Both the position numbers and the translations under genes were made by a program. Shown here piece after piece: positions 45,534 to 54,398 of a DNA stretch of 56,714 nt. Origin of the DNA: Gemmata massiliana (GTDB taxonomy: Bacteria > Planctomycetota > Planctomycetia > Gemmatales > Gemmataceae); contig HG799464.1 in the NCBI GenBank assembly GCA_000531095.1, forward strand, positions 630,476 through 687,189, read 5' to 3'. The notes below the pieces were generated by a model that saw nothing but the letters and a program-made list of their open reading frames with translations, made no database searches and was not told where the DNA came from. Numbering within the stretch: position 1 is the first letter of the stretch; each line of letters begins with the position of its first letter.

Positions 45534-45965
45534 CGGATAGCTATCGCAAACCTCGTGGACAACGCAGTTCTGGCCGACAAGTGCCTTTGTGGGCGAGGAC
45601 ACAAGGAGTGCGACCGGCGGTGGCCTTCTACCACCGTCGGTTCTTCCGTTACCAGAGCCCATCAGCGGAATTGTGACGGTTGGAGATCTGAGGCACCCCT
45701 TCCAACGAGTCGTGGGCTGAGCGTGGCTCGCGCTTCCTCTCATTGCACTTCTTTTGGGTTATTCGCTCCGGGACATGGAACGGCTCGCGAGCATTCACCT
45801 TCATTGCAGCGCTTGGCGCCGGAAGACGGAGCTCGTTAGAATTTGAAGTTAAGCCGGACGGTTCGACGATGATGGCGCTCGACGAGCGTCGATTTATTCA
45901 TCGTCGCCAAGGCGATAACCCCTGCCGAACGCGATACCTGCCGCGTCTAACGAACCGAGTCGTGA
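45534..45965. other. Leader region upstream of the island operon, about 430 bp
   Basis: No coding frame here has a recognisable product or a good ribosome-binding site; frames on both strands are open only because of the base composition. The region should contain the operon promoter, but no convincing -35/-10 pair is seen apart from the repeat at 45493-45533. Confidence 0.5.
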
Positions 45966-46787
45966 ATGCAGCCCGAATCTCCGACCGATCTCGATTACGA
46001 GTTGCTCGACGACGTGCTGCCCGGCGTGACCTCCGCGACGTGCGCTTTACGGAGCGAACTCGTCGGCTGTCGTGCCGTCGCGATCGGACCGCTCGTGGAG
46101 TACGCGTTTCAGGCCGCCGCGTCGCAAGGTGTGCTCCCCTCGTTGCCGGAGGTGGCCACTTCCGAGGTGGCGAGCGCACTCGAGCAAGTGCTCAAGAGAC
46201 GCTGGTCGGCACAAGCGGACAAGGCCACCTCGATGCACTCTCGGCCATTCGAGTTCAGTCGGGTGCCGGGTCGAAAGGACGTCTCCGACCCCCACCTCGT
46301 CGCGTTCGTCCAGCGGGTGAAGCACGCGGCGACGCGGGCCGGCTTCGACACGGACACGGCCAGGAAGCTCGCGGCCAGTTTTCTGGAACTGGCCGATAAC
46401 CTTTGGGAGCACAGCAAGGCGCCGGCTACCGGCCTCGTCGGCTATCGGACCGCGACCGGCGTCTTCGAATTCACGATCGCAGACCGCGGCATCGGCGTCG
46501 TCGCGAGCATGAATGCGAAGGCCGAGTATTCGGACCTGACCGACGCCGGAACCGCGCTCGAGCTGGCACTTTCGCTCAGCGGAACCGAATACGGGCGGCG
46601 GACCGGACGCGGGGACGGCTACCGAAACATGTTGGCCAATCTCTCCAATATGTGGGGCGAGATTCGTGTTCGCAGCGGCGACCACGGCCTCGCCCTCGAC
46701 GGAACCTCGCCGACGACACGCGAACAACGCACGTTCCAGACAACACATTTCCAAGGCTTTTTCGTTTCCGTTCTTTGCCGGCCGTGA
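45966..46787 (+). CDS. GHKL-type ATP-binding protein (anti-sigma/HATPase-like)
   Basis: The ATG at 45966 gives 273 residues. Residues 1-130 have no known domain. Residues about 135-240 form a GHKL ATPase: the N box LAASFLELADNLWEHSKAP, the G1 box FTIADRGIGVVASM and the G2-like GRGDGYRNMLANL. There is no histidine phosphoacceptor domain, so it resembles stand-alone ATPases of the anti-sigma regulatory type and not a sensor kinase. The next gene encodes a STAS-like protein, the usual companion of such ATPases, which suggests a protein-binding switch controlled by ATP. It is the first gene of the five-gene operon. Confidence 0.82.
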   Translation: MQPESPTDLDYELLDDVLPGVTSATCALRSELVGCRAVAIGPLVEYAFQAAASQGVLPSLPEVATSEVASALEQVLKRRWSAQADKATSMHSRPFEFSRVPGRKDVSDPHLVAFVQRVKHAATRAGFDTDTARKLAASFLELADNLWEHSKAPATGLVGYRTATGVFEFTIADRGIGVVASMNAKAEYSDLTDAGTALELALSLSGTEYGRRTGRGDGYRNMLANLSNMWGEIRVRSGDHGLALDGTSPTTREQRTFQTTHFQGFFVSVLCRP

Positions 46788-46858
46788 AAAAGTGCGACCG
46801 AACTTGACTTCCAACGGTGGTGTGAGGTAATTCACGTGAATCACGTGAGGAATTACGA

Positions 46859-47440
46859 GTGCGGCTTTCTGTTCCCCAACTCGCTGGTGCGACCTTCGTT
46901 GCAGGAGCAACTCTCGGTTCCGCCGTTCGCGCCCGTGCCATTGCCGAGACCGGCACGCTGGCCGACGAGAGCGTGTTTCTCGACTTCGATGGGATCGAAG
47001 CCGCGACCGGGTCGTTCCTCCGGGAGGCTGTCCTCGGCCTCCGCGACTCCGACCAACTCGGCTCTCGCAATCTTTCGGTCGTCGTCGCCAACGCGAGCGA
47101 GTTGGTGTCCGAGGAGCTCGGCGAACTCTTGTCGCGGCTGCGGGACGTCGTCCTGTGCTGTCGGCTCGCCGCCGACGAGACTCCCGCCAATCCCTTCCTC
47201 CTCGGCGTGCTCGAGGACGCCCAGCGCCGGACGCTCGCCGCCGTCCTGAAGGTCGGTGCCACCGACGCAACCACCCTCGCCGGCATGCCCCGCCAGGACG
47301 GCGATCCCGACAAGATCGGCGTGACCGGCTGGAACAACAGACTGGCCTCACTCGCCGCGAAGGGCATCCTCCGCGAGACCCGACGCGGCCGAACCAAAAC
47401 CTACCGTCTCGCGGTGGAGGGCCTGACCCTTGGGCGTTGA
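46859..47440 (+). CDS. STAS-like (DUF4325-type) protein with C-terminal winged helix
   Basis: The start is a GTG at 46859, with GAGGA seven bases upstream. Residues about 10-90 match the STAS-like domain: TLGSAVRARAIAETGTLADE, then VFLDFDGIEAATGSFLREAV and NLSVVVANASELVSEELGEL. Residues about 120-190 look like a winged helix (GWNNRLASLAAKGILRETRRGRTKTYRL). STAS-like/GHKL pairs are often encoded together, and one partner is expected to bind and restrain the other. The winged helix suggests DNA binding, perhaps regulation of this operon. The next gene overlaps its end by 11 bases. Confidence 0.75.
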   Translation: MRLSVPQLAGATFVAGATLGSAVRARAIAETGTLADESVFLDFDGIEAATGSFLREAVLGLRDSDQLGSRNLSVVVANASELVSEELGELLSRLRDVVLCCRLAADETPANPFLLGVLEDAQRRTLAAVLKVGATDATTLAGMPRQDGDPDKIGVTGWNNRLASLAAKGILRETRRGRTKTYRLAVEGLTLGR

Positions 47441-47774
47441 TTTCGTGACCACCTGCACTCCGACCTTCACCAAGGGGTGGGACGCGGGCCTCGCCGACGT
47501 GCAGACGGCCGACCTGTTCACCGACATGCCGACCGAGGCGAGCCGCACCTGCCGCGCGGCCGCCAACGAGGCGGTGCAGCCCGGGGAAACCGTGTTCGTG
47601 CGGTTGTGCGGCGCGGAGGTGTCCGTCGTCCGCGGCCGCACCCCGGTCGGCGTGATCCGCAACCCGCCGTCGTCTCTGACCGATCGGCTCCGCGCCGAGG
47701 GCGGCGGGATCGCGACCGGCACGATCACCAAGACGTACCAGCGCAGCGGCGACTTCGACGTGCGCGTGAACTAA
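47430..47774 (+). CDS. Small protein of unknown function in the island operon
   Basis: The frame can start at a TTG at 47430, overlapping the upstream stop, or at a GTG at 47445. I do not recognise a family. The product is about 110 residues. Residues 45-110 look beta-rich (GETVFVRLCGAEVSVVRGRT, then GTITKTYQRSGDFDVRV) with GVIRNPPSSLTDRL between. The tight overlap with the STAS-like gene argues for translational coupling and a linked role. Confidence 0.6.
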   Translation: MGVDFVTTCTPTFTKGWDAGLADVQTADLFTDMPTEASRTCRAAANEAVQPGETVFVRLCGAEVSVVRGRTPVGVIRNPPSSLTDRLRAEGGGIATGTITKTYQRSGDFDVRVN

Positions 47775-47804
47775 TTCCCTTCGGCGTCACCGAGGACGAA
47801 CGCG

Positions 47805-48905
47805 ATGAGCCGCATCAGCTTGGCGCTGGCGCACCAGGATAACCGGCCGCACTCGATCGGCTGCCTCACCTGTGAGACGCTCCCGACCTGCGGCGGACTT
47901 CACACCGACGCCGGCGTATGGGACTGCGACTCGTTCTGCACGTGCCCCGACCGGTCGAAGTGTTCCGTCGTCTGCCGCAACAACCCGGACGTGTACGCGC
48001 GGCGGGAACGGGAGGTTCGCGGGTTTGAACTCACGACCGTGCCGCACGCGCCGCTCACCCCCGTCGCGTGCCTGCCCGCGTTCGTCCCGCTGGTGTACGG
48101 GAACACCGGGCTCACCGAGCCGATCCCGGCGCCGGCCGTCGCGGTACCCCTGGAAAAGGTGTTCTACGCCCGCGACGGCCGGCCCCGCTTCTGTAACGTC
48201 CGAGAGTTGCGACGCCACTACCGGATCGGAGCGACCAGCAAGTTGGTGCTTTCGGGCGTCGGCCGGGACCGCCCGATCGAGCGGTACTGGGCGTGTGCCC
48301 GCTCGTCCGGGTTCCTGGACTGGCTGGCGGCCGCGAAGCCGGACCTGGTTACGGTCCCGAACTTCTCGCTGTTCAACAACGTGCCGCGCGAGGACAACCT
48401 GCACGCGATGAAGCGCATTGCGATCTGCTGGCAGGAACTGGCCGAGCGGAAGATACCCACCGCGTTGCACCTGAACGCGCGGACCGCGCGGGACTGGGAA
48501 CGGTGGACGAGCTTTCTGATCGCTTACCCCGAGATTACCGCCGTCAGCTTCGAGTTCGCGACGGGCGCGGCGTACCGGGGCCGCGGCCGCTGGCACACCG
48601 ACCAACTCACGCGGCTCGCGCAGCGCGTGGCCCGTCCGCTGACGCTCGTCGTGCGCGGAGGGAGCACCCAACTGCGCCGCCTGTCGGGCGCGTTCCACCG
48701 CGTCCTGTTCCTGAGCGGCACCCCGTACGTCAAGACGATGAAGCGGAAGCGCTTCGTCCCACTCCGCGGCCGCGCCGGGCGTTGGATGCCCAACCGCACA
48801 GGGGACGATGAGGTGCTCGATTCGCTCCTCGCGATCAACATCAGCGGCTTCTCGACCTCTGTCGCGCCCCTCCTCGAACCGCCGGCCCGAGGCGAAATCT
48901 CATAA
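47805..48905 (+). CDS. Cys-rich DUF4417-like protein
   Basis: The ATG at 47805 gives 366 residues. Residues 19-57 carry eight or more cysteines with CLTCETLPTC, CDSFCTCPDRSKC and VVCR, which could bind zinc or an iron-sulfur cluster. The C-terminal half (about 165-300) resembles DUF4417: DLVTVPNFSLFNNVPREDNL, AMKRIAICWQELAERKIPTALHLNA, and ITAVSFEFATGAAYRGRG. DUF4417 proteins are found in mobile and phage-related settings and have no known activity. The gene sits 30 bp after the small unknown gene and 61 bp before the phosphoesterase. Confidence 0.55.
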   Translation: MSRISLALAHQDNRPHSIGCLTCETLPTCGGLHTDAGVWDCDSFCTCPDRSKCSVVCRNNPDVYARREREVRGFELTTVPHAPLTPVACLPAFVPLVYGNTGLTEPIPAPAVAVPLEKVFYARDGRPRFCNVRELRRHYRIGATSKLVLSGVGRDRPIERYWACARSSGFLDWLAAAKPDLVTVPNFSLFNNVPREDNLHAMKRIAICWQELAERKIPTALHLNARTARDWERWTSFLIAYPEITAVSFEFATGAAYRGRGRWHTDQLTRLAQRVARPLTLVVRGGSTQLRRLSGAFHRVLFLSGTPYVKTMKRKRFVPLRGRAGRWMPNRTGDDEVLDSLLAINISGFSTSVAPLLEPPARGEIS

Positions 48906-48966
48906 CCCGCGTCCCTCGGCTTTTCATTCAAACGAAACTCGCCTCGCACCCAACGGAAGCCGGTCC

Positions 48967-49947
48967 ATGTTCCGCATTCTGCACCTGTCCGATCTCCACG
49001 CCAGGGAAACGAGCGCGTGGAGCACGACCCCGATCCTGAGCCAGGCGAAAAAGACCATCCTCGAGCAGGCCAACGCGGTCAACATCGACCTCGTGGTCTT
49101 CACCGGCGACATCGCGTTCAGCGGGAAGAAGGAAGAGTACGCGATCGCACAGGCGTGGCTGGACGATCTGTGCCTGGGCACGTCGGGCCTGAACCTGCAG
49201 AAGGGCCAAATCCTGCTCGTGCCCGGCAACCACGACGTCGATCGGAAACTGATCGGGCCCACCGCCGGGGCGATCGAGGAGGTGCTGAAGAAGGCGACGA
49301 CGGAGGCCGCGGTGGCCAACTTCTACGACGACGGCGATTCAAAGAAGGCGCTGTTGAAACGGCACGCGGCCTACTTCGATTTCTGCGCGACCTTTTTGGG
49401 CGACGCGGCACCGCCGGGCCACTGCTGGTCGCAGACGTTCAAGGCCAAGACGGGCGGGCGAATCCGTGTCGACGGCCTGAACACCAGTTGGCTCTGCCGG
49501 GGTGACGACGACCACCGGAGACTGCTCGTCGGGCAATCTCAGCTCACCGAGTTGATCAAGGTACACGCGCAGGCGGTGAAGACCCACGGCGAGCCTAATG
49601 TCCGTATTACGCTGATGCACCACCCGCTCGCCGACCTGATGGAGTTCGACGAGAGCAACACGGCCGACTACCTCAAGCAGAACACCGACGTCGTACTCCG
49701 CGGCCACCTGCACAAGGCGGAGGCCACGGAACGGATGACCAACACCGGCGGCTTTCTGGAACTCGCCGCCGGCGCCCTGCACGACACCCACGAGGCGCCG
49801 AACCGGTTCAGCATTCTCGACGTGAGCGACGACCTGAGCGAGCTTCGCGTCTCGACGTTCCTCTGGCAGAGCGGCCGGTGGATCCTCGACCGGAACCTTT
49901 ACGACACCGCGGACGGGGTCGGCACGTTCCGGTTAAAAAAAAACTAG
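48967..49947 (+). CDS. Calcineurin-like metallophosphoesterase, N-terminal part of a recoded fusion
   Basis: The ATG at 48967 opens MFRILHLSDLHARETSAW. The five metallophosphoesterase motifs are present: DLH, VVFTGDIAFSG, VPGNHDVD, TLMHHPLAD and VLRGHLHKAEA, which bind two metals. The enzyme would hydrolyse phosphodiesters or phosphomonoesters such as nucleotides or nucleic acid ends. The zero frame ends FRLKKN just after an A9 run. The -1 frame continues as a STAND-like/TPR protein without a start codon of its own, so this is probably the effector domain of a 1076-residue fusion made by frameshifting. Confidence 0.88.
   Translation: MFRILHLSDLHARETSAWSTTPILSQAKKTILEQANAVNIDLVVFTGDIAFSGKKEEYAIAQAWLDDLCLGTSGLNLQKGQILLVPGNHDVDRKLIGPTAGAIEEVLKKATTEAAVANFYDDGDSKKALLKRHAAYFDFCATFLGDAAPPGHCWSQTFKAKTGGRIRVDGLNTSWLCRGDDDHRRLLVGQSQLTELIKVHAQAVKTHGEPNVRITLMHHPLADLMEFDESNTADYLKQNTDVVLRGHLHKAEATERMTNTGGFLELAAGALHDTHEAPNRFSILDVSDDLSELRVSTFLWQSGRWILDRNLYDTADGVGTFRLKKN
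49935..49947 (+). promoter_or_regulatory. Candidate -1 ribosomal frameshift site (A AAA AAC)
   Basis: An A9 run at 49935-49943 is followed by C and the TAG stop. In the phosphoesterase frame the codons are AAA AAA AAC TAG, which contain the canonical X XXY YYZ heptamer A AAA AAC. A -1 slip gives AAA AAA CTA GAC and enters the long downstream frame. Transcriptional slippage on A9 would have the same effect. No downstream pseudoknot was established. Confidence 0.7.
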
Positions 49948-52066
49948 ACCGTAACGCCGGCGGCACCTCAGGGCGACTCAAGGGGCTCTCCGCGACGGCT
50001 TCCGGCGAGTCGGACGAGCAACCCGAGACGGGCGGCGATTCTACGGAGATCCTTTCGAACGCCCCTCGGTTCCAGTACACCCCGAACGGCCAGGATTTGG
50101 CCATCCGCCAGAGCGAACTTGACGCGGCCGTTTCTCGGCTGCGTACCGAACACCGGCTGGTGATTCAGAAGGAGCCGGGGTCGAAGTACGAAGGATTCCT
50201 GGCCTGCGTCATCAACGAGTTGCGCGGGTCGGGCGAGGACGCCGAACTTCCGGCGCTCCACTTCCGCTGTGCCGGCGTCACCAACGGGCGGCAGCTTCAG
50301 AATGCTATCGAACTGGCGTCGGGTGCGACGTCCACCGTGTTCGGCAACGCCCTGCGCCAGAACGGGGAGTGTCTGATCGTACTGGACGACTTGGACTACG
50401 CCACGCCCGGCTCGTCGCCCGAGCCGCCGACGATCGACGAAACGATCGAGACGATACAAGACTTCTGCCCGAACGTGTCGGTCGTCCGCGTCACCGCGCT
50501 GCCGTGTCCGGCGACGGCCAACCCGGTTCGGATCGGCCGCTTGGACGTTGCGGACACCCGCAGTTACCTGAACAGGGCACCCAAGTCGGTTCAACTCTCC
50601 TCCCCGTTCGATTACACGCGGGTGCATCGAGTTACTGGCGGCATCCCGATCTACCTCGATGCGTTCGTCGCAGCCCTGGACGTGACCGACCTCGAAGGGG
50701 CGATCGCGGAGGCCGACGCACAACCGGCCGCCACCGGGGCCGTCCTACACGAGTCGATCGTCAAGGAAATCAACGACCTCCGTGACTGCACCGCCGACGA
50801 GATGAGGCGCGCCCGCGCGCTGCTGTGGACGCTGACGATCCTCGAACAGGGCGAGTCGCTCGGGTCGCTCAAGCGCCTGTCCCCCCGCGCGCCGATCTGG
50901 CCGAAAAACGCCGCCCACCTGCAGACCAGGGGATGTCTGGAGTCCGTGACGGTCACATCGCGGCTCAGTGCCTCGGGTCGCACGCCGCACGCCGCGGAGG
51001 GAGACAAGATCCTGCGCATCCCGCGACTCGTGCGGGATTACGTGCTCTCGGTCATGACCAGGGAGGAGCGCGAGGACACGGTCCGCAGCGTCGCCAAGCT
51101 GTACTTCTCGGACGACTGGCGGACCGGTGTGGTCCGCATGCGACGGCGGCTGGCCGTCGGCACCGAGATTTCGACGCACCAGTCGGGCAACGAACTGGCC
51201 GTGTTGAAGAGCCTGCTTCAATCGCCGGAGGTGTACTTCGAGTCGCCCGCGGTGGCGTTCCGACTCGCGCTCAGCTACGTCAGCCAGCTCGAATCGAAGG
51301 GGTTCTTCGGCGAGGCGTACGAGGCCGCCAAGGACACGCTCGCCATCGTGGACGGTAAGGACGGCGTCTACGACAAGGGCGCGGTGTACCACATGCACCT
51401 CCAAGCCGCCAAGTGCGCACGCATGGTGGGCGAGCGGGAGGCGTGCGTGCGGTACCTGCAAACGGCGATGCCGTCCGTCCGCGCCTCGGAGGTCAAAGAC
51501 AGGCTGACGAGTGCATTGGTCAACCTCGCGATGGCCTTGTTGTCCCTCAACCGGAAGGCCGAAGCCCGGGTCGCTGCGGAAGAGGTTGTGAAAGTCGCGG
51601 CGAAGGACAGCGCAGACTGTTTACAGGCCAAGGCGACGCTCGCCGAGATCACGATGGAGCGACCCGCGGCGGTCCGCTACCTGAAGAAACTGGCGAGCAG
51701 GGCCAAAAACCTCGGGCACCTGACCGTCGCCGACAACGTGATGCTCGAAATCGCCTCCGACAGCGACAACACCGAGGAAAAGCTCAAAGCCTTCAACGAG
51801 ATCAAGTCGCGGCGGGAGATGACGTACAACTTCGTCCGGGCGACGATCCGCCGCGTCGAAACGCTCCTCGGGGCGGGGCGGGCCGCCGATCTGACGGGTG
51901 TGGACCGCGAGGATCTCCTCTACAGCTACCAGCTCGCCTACTCACAGCGGATGTCCAACATCTTCGACTGGTGCCACAAGGTGTACTGGCGATACCTCAC
52001 GGCCATCAGGGCGCGCGGCCAACTGGGCGAACTGTTCATGTACAGCTCGTTCGTCTGGCGGCTTAG
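49948..52066 (+). pseudogene. STAND-like NTPase/TPR protein, main segment, interrupted by IS701
   Basis: This frame continues from the A9 site (LDRNAGGTSGRLKG) and has no ATG for hundreds of codons, so it depends on the phosphoesterase start. The NTPase region has HRLVIQKEPGSKYEGFLACV where Walker A should be (degenerate, no GKS/T) and GECLIVLDDLDYATPG as Walker B. A winged-helix-like segment precedes residue 700 of the fusion. From about 51240 to 51900 there are TPR-like helices (AFRLALSYVSQLESKGFFGEAYEAAKDTL, SALVNLAMALLSLNRKAEAR). That order (effector, NTPase, TPR) is typical of STAND sensors in defence and signalling. It is cut at FVWRL by an IS701 inserted at TTAG. Confidence 0.8.
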
Positions 52067-53450
52067 TCCTACAGCCGTAGTTAATTTGGTGGTCTCGCTC
52101 CGCGTGTGCGGTAGTGGCAGCGCCGCGCCCGGTGCTGGTGTTCCCGCCGCCACTGCGACCACGCGAGAACTTGCTCGGCCTCTGGCACGCGATCCCACAC
52201 CAACCGCAGGAGCAGCTTCCGCACTTCCGGGACGGTCAACGGGATCAGCTTCGCGCCCCCTTTTGCGCCGGCTTGGCGACCCGCGACCGGATCACCGCGA
52301 CGACCGCCAGCGCGAGCAGTCTCAGCGTCACGTGCCGATGCCACCCGGCCCAACCGCGCACCTCGTACTCGTCCAGCCCGCAGTCGCCCTTGGCCAACTC
52401 GAACAGGTCCTCGATCGCCCACCGCGCCCCCGCGACGAGCACCAACTCGTTGAGCGTCGTGGTCGGCGGTCCGCCGCAGGCGAAGTACGCCACCTCACTC
52501 GGGTCCGACACGCTCCGCCGGATCAGCACCCACCGCGCGTACTCGTCCGGTTCGGGGCTGTTCGTCGGCGTCAGCGCCCAGTCGTAGACGCGCGGCCCCT
52601 TCGACCCACTCCCGCAACTGAGCCGGTGCCAGGCGTCGGCCGGAATGCCGGCCAACAGCGCCCCGACCCGCACTTGGCGGAACCCGGCCCAAACGGCGAA
52701 GTCGGACCGCACCCCGACCACATACCCCAGCCCGTGGCCCTCGGCGGTTGTGCGGAAGTGGTAATCGGACCCGTACACCGCGTCGGCCGTCACCCACCTC
52801 GCCGGCACACCGGCCTCCACCGCCCGATCGATCATCCGCCGCGCCAGTACGATCTTGGTAGCGAACGCGACCTCTTCCGGAACGCCGGCCTCCTCCCGCC
52901 GCTCGGCGTCGTCGGCCCACTCCTTGGGCAGGTACAGGGCGCGGTCGAGCAGCGCCCGGCCCTTCTTAGTTGCGTACCCGAGGAACACCCCGATCTGGCA
53001 GTTCTCGATCCGCCCGGCGGTGCCCGAGTACTGGCGGGCAACCCCACACGACTTGGTGCCCTTCTTGAGGAACCCGGTCTCGTCCACGACCAGCACCCCG
53101 TCGGCGTGGCCCAGGTGCCCCGCGACGTACCCGAGCAGGTCGTCGCGAACGGCGTCCGCGTCCCAGTCGGCCCGGGCCAGCAGGTGCTGGACGCCGTCGG
53201 GCGTCGGGTCGCCCAGGTGCTCGGCCAGCTGCCACCCGTTCTTCCGCTCCGTGCCGCTCAGAAGGCCGCGCACGTACCCAACAGCTCGGCGCCGCGGTTC
53301 GCTCCGGGCGAAGTGGCGACCGATGCGCTCGCCGACCACACCCACTTCGTCCGCCCAAGCCGTCACCTGCTCGCGTGTCGGTCGTCCTGACATCCCTCGC
53401 CTCCTCCAGAAATCCAGGCGAAAGCTGTTGTAGCAACTACGGCTGTAGGA
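52067..53450 (-). mobile_element. IS701-family element, complete, TTAG target duplication
   Basis: Terminal repeats TCCTACAGCCGTAGTT (from 52067) and its exact complement (to 53450) bound 1384 bp. TTAG lies on both sides (52063-52066 and 53451-53454), the 4-bp YTAR-type duplication expected for IS701. It is inserted in the STAND/TPR gene, antisense to it. A second element later landed in the right-hand TTAG. Confidence 0.92.
52081..53393 (-). CDS. IS701-family transposase (two overlapping frames)
   Basis: The start ATG at 53393 (MSGRPTREQVTAWADEVG) gives 382 residues to a stop at 52245. Signatures are LVVDETGFLKKGTKSCGVARQ with the first catalytic Asp, ARWVTADAVYGSDYHFR with the second, and ARWAIEDLFELAKGDCGLDEYEV with the Glu. 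After CAAAAGGGGGCGCG the -1 frame carries a further 62 residues (LIPLTVPEVRKLLLRLVW to RARRCHYRTRGARP) that match the usual IS701 C terminus, ending at 52081. The heptamer A AAG GGG is a canonical -1 site, so the full protein is probably made by recoding; a mutation is the alternative. Confidence 0.88.
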
Positions 53451-53453
53451 TTA

Positions 53454-54394
53454 GAAGTCGTTTCACAACCGTCGAGCCGCCTCCGCCTTCTGGGCACGTG
53501 CGGTTCGCAGTTTGTTGGCACAAATGACACAGGCGGCCAGCCCGTGGAGGCCCTCGAAGTGCGCCCCCGTCCGCTCGTAGCACAGGTTGAGCCGTCGGAA
53601 GTGGGTCCACCAGCTCATCGTCCGCTCGACCACGTACCGCTGTGCCCCCAACCCGCTGCCGTGCGGTTGGACCTTGCCGCGGGGCGACAACTTCGACACG
53701 ATCCCGTACAGGAGCACGATCTCGATCAGGTACCCGAACCCGTACCCGCGGTCGCCCAGCAGGACCGCCGGTTGCACGTGGACCGTCCCGTACCGGTCGC
53801 CGTCGGCCAGCACCGGGAACGCCTCCAGCAGATCCTCCAGCTTGGTGTCGTCGCGCTGGTTGGCCGGACCCGTCTGCACCACCAGCGGGATGCCTTCGGC
53901 GTCGGTCAGCACATGCCGTTTGCACCCCTTCTTGCCCCGATCGACCGGGGACGGACCGGCGTGCGCGCCCCCTTTTGGGCCCGGACGCTGGCGCTATCGA
54001 CGATCACCCGCTGGAGGTCGAGAACACCTTCCTCGCCCAACAGGTCGAGTAGTTGGAGGTGGGCCTTGGCCCAGACACCGGCGGCGGTCCAGACCCGGAA
54101 CCGCCGCCAGCAGGTCGATCCCGACGGGGCGTCCAGAGCTTTGCTCGGGATGGACTGCCACTTGCAGCCCTCGCGGAGCAGGTACAGGATGCCGCGCAGG
54201 GCCGCCTGGTCGTCGCACCACGGGTGCCCGCCCTTGGGGCGGTACGCGGGACGCGACGGCAGGTACGGCGCGATGGCCTGCCACAACTCGTCGGTCAGGT
54301 CGGGAGTAAGATTCTTCGCCATGGCCGGCCTCCGTGAATCCTCCCTACTGTAGTGATGGCCCGTCCATTCACTCGACGGTTGTGAAACGACTTC
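53454..54394 (-). mobile_element. IS5-family (IS427-like) element, complete, TTA target duplication
   Basis: Inverted repeats GAAGTCGTTTCACAACCGTC (from 53454) and its complement (to 54394) bound 941 bp. TTA is duplicated at 53451-53453 and 54395-54397. This element is inserted exactly in the right-hand TTAG duplication of the IS701, so it arrived second. Removing both elements and the extra target bases restores the STAND/TPR reading frame. Confidence 0.92.
53463..54322 (-). CDS. IS5-family transposase in two frames
   Basis: orfA runs from the ATG at 54322 (MAKNLTPDLTDELWQAIAPY) through CWRRFRVWTAAGVWAKAHLQ and IVDSASVRAQKG, which contains the first catalytic Asp. In the zero frame it ends at 53906. 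After CAAAAGGGGGCGCG the -1 frame continues GGAHAGPSPVDRGKKGCKR, then HVLTDAEGIPLVVQTGPANQRDD, VLLGDRGYGFGYLIEIV with the second Asp, and ERTMSWWTHFRRLNLCYERT with the Glu region, ending at 53463. Two-frame expression through -1 shifting is the rule in the IS427 group. The element looks intact. Confidence 0.92.
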
Positions 54395-54398
54395 TTAG

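Noticed and set aside
45555..45839. Small open frames between the first integrase and the GHKL gene
   Set aside because: Frames on both strands are equally open and lack ribosome-binding sites or recognisable motifs.
49878..53390. Continuous 1170-codon plus-strand frame from inside the phosphoesterase gene through the IS701
   Set aside because: Its start lies in the wrong frame of the phosphoesterase gene, and its last 440 codons are the antisense of a clear IS701 transposase. Only the middle part is a real coding sequence.
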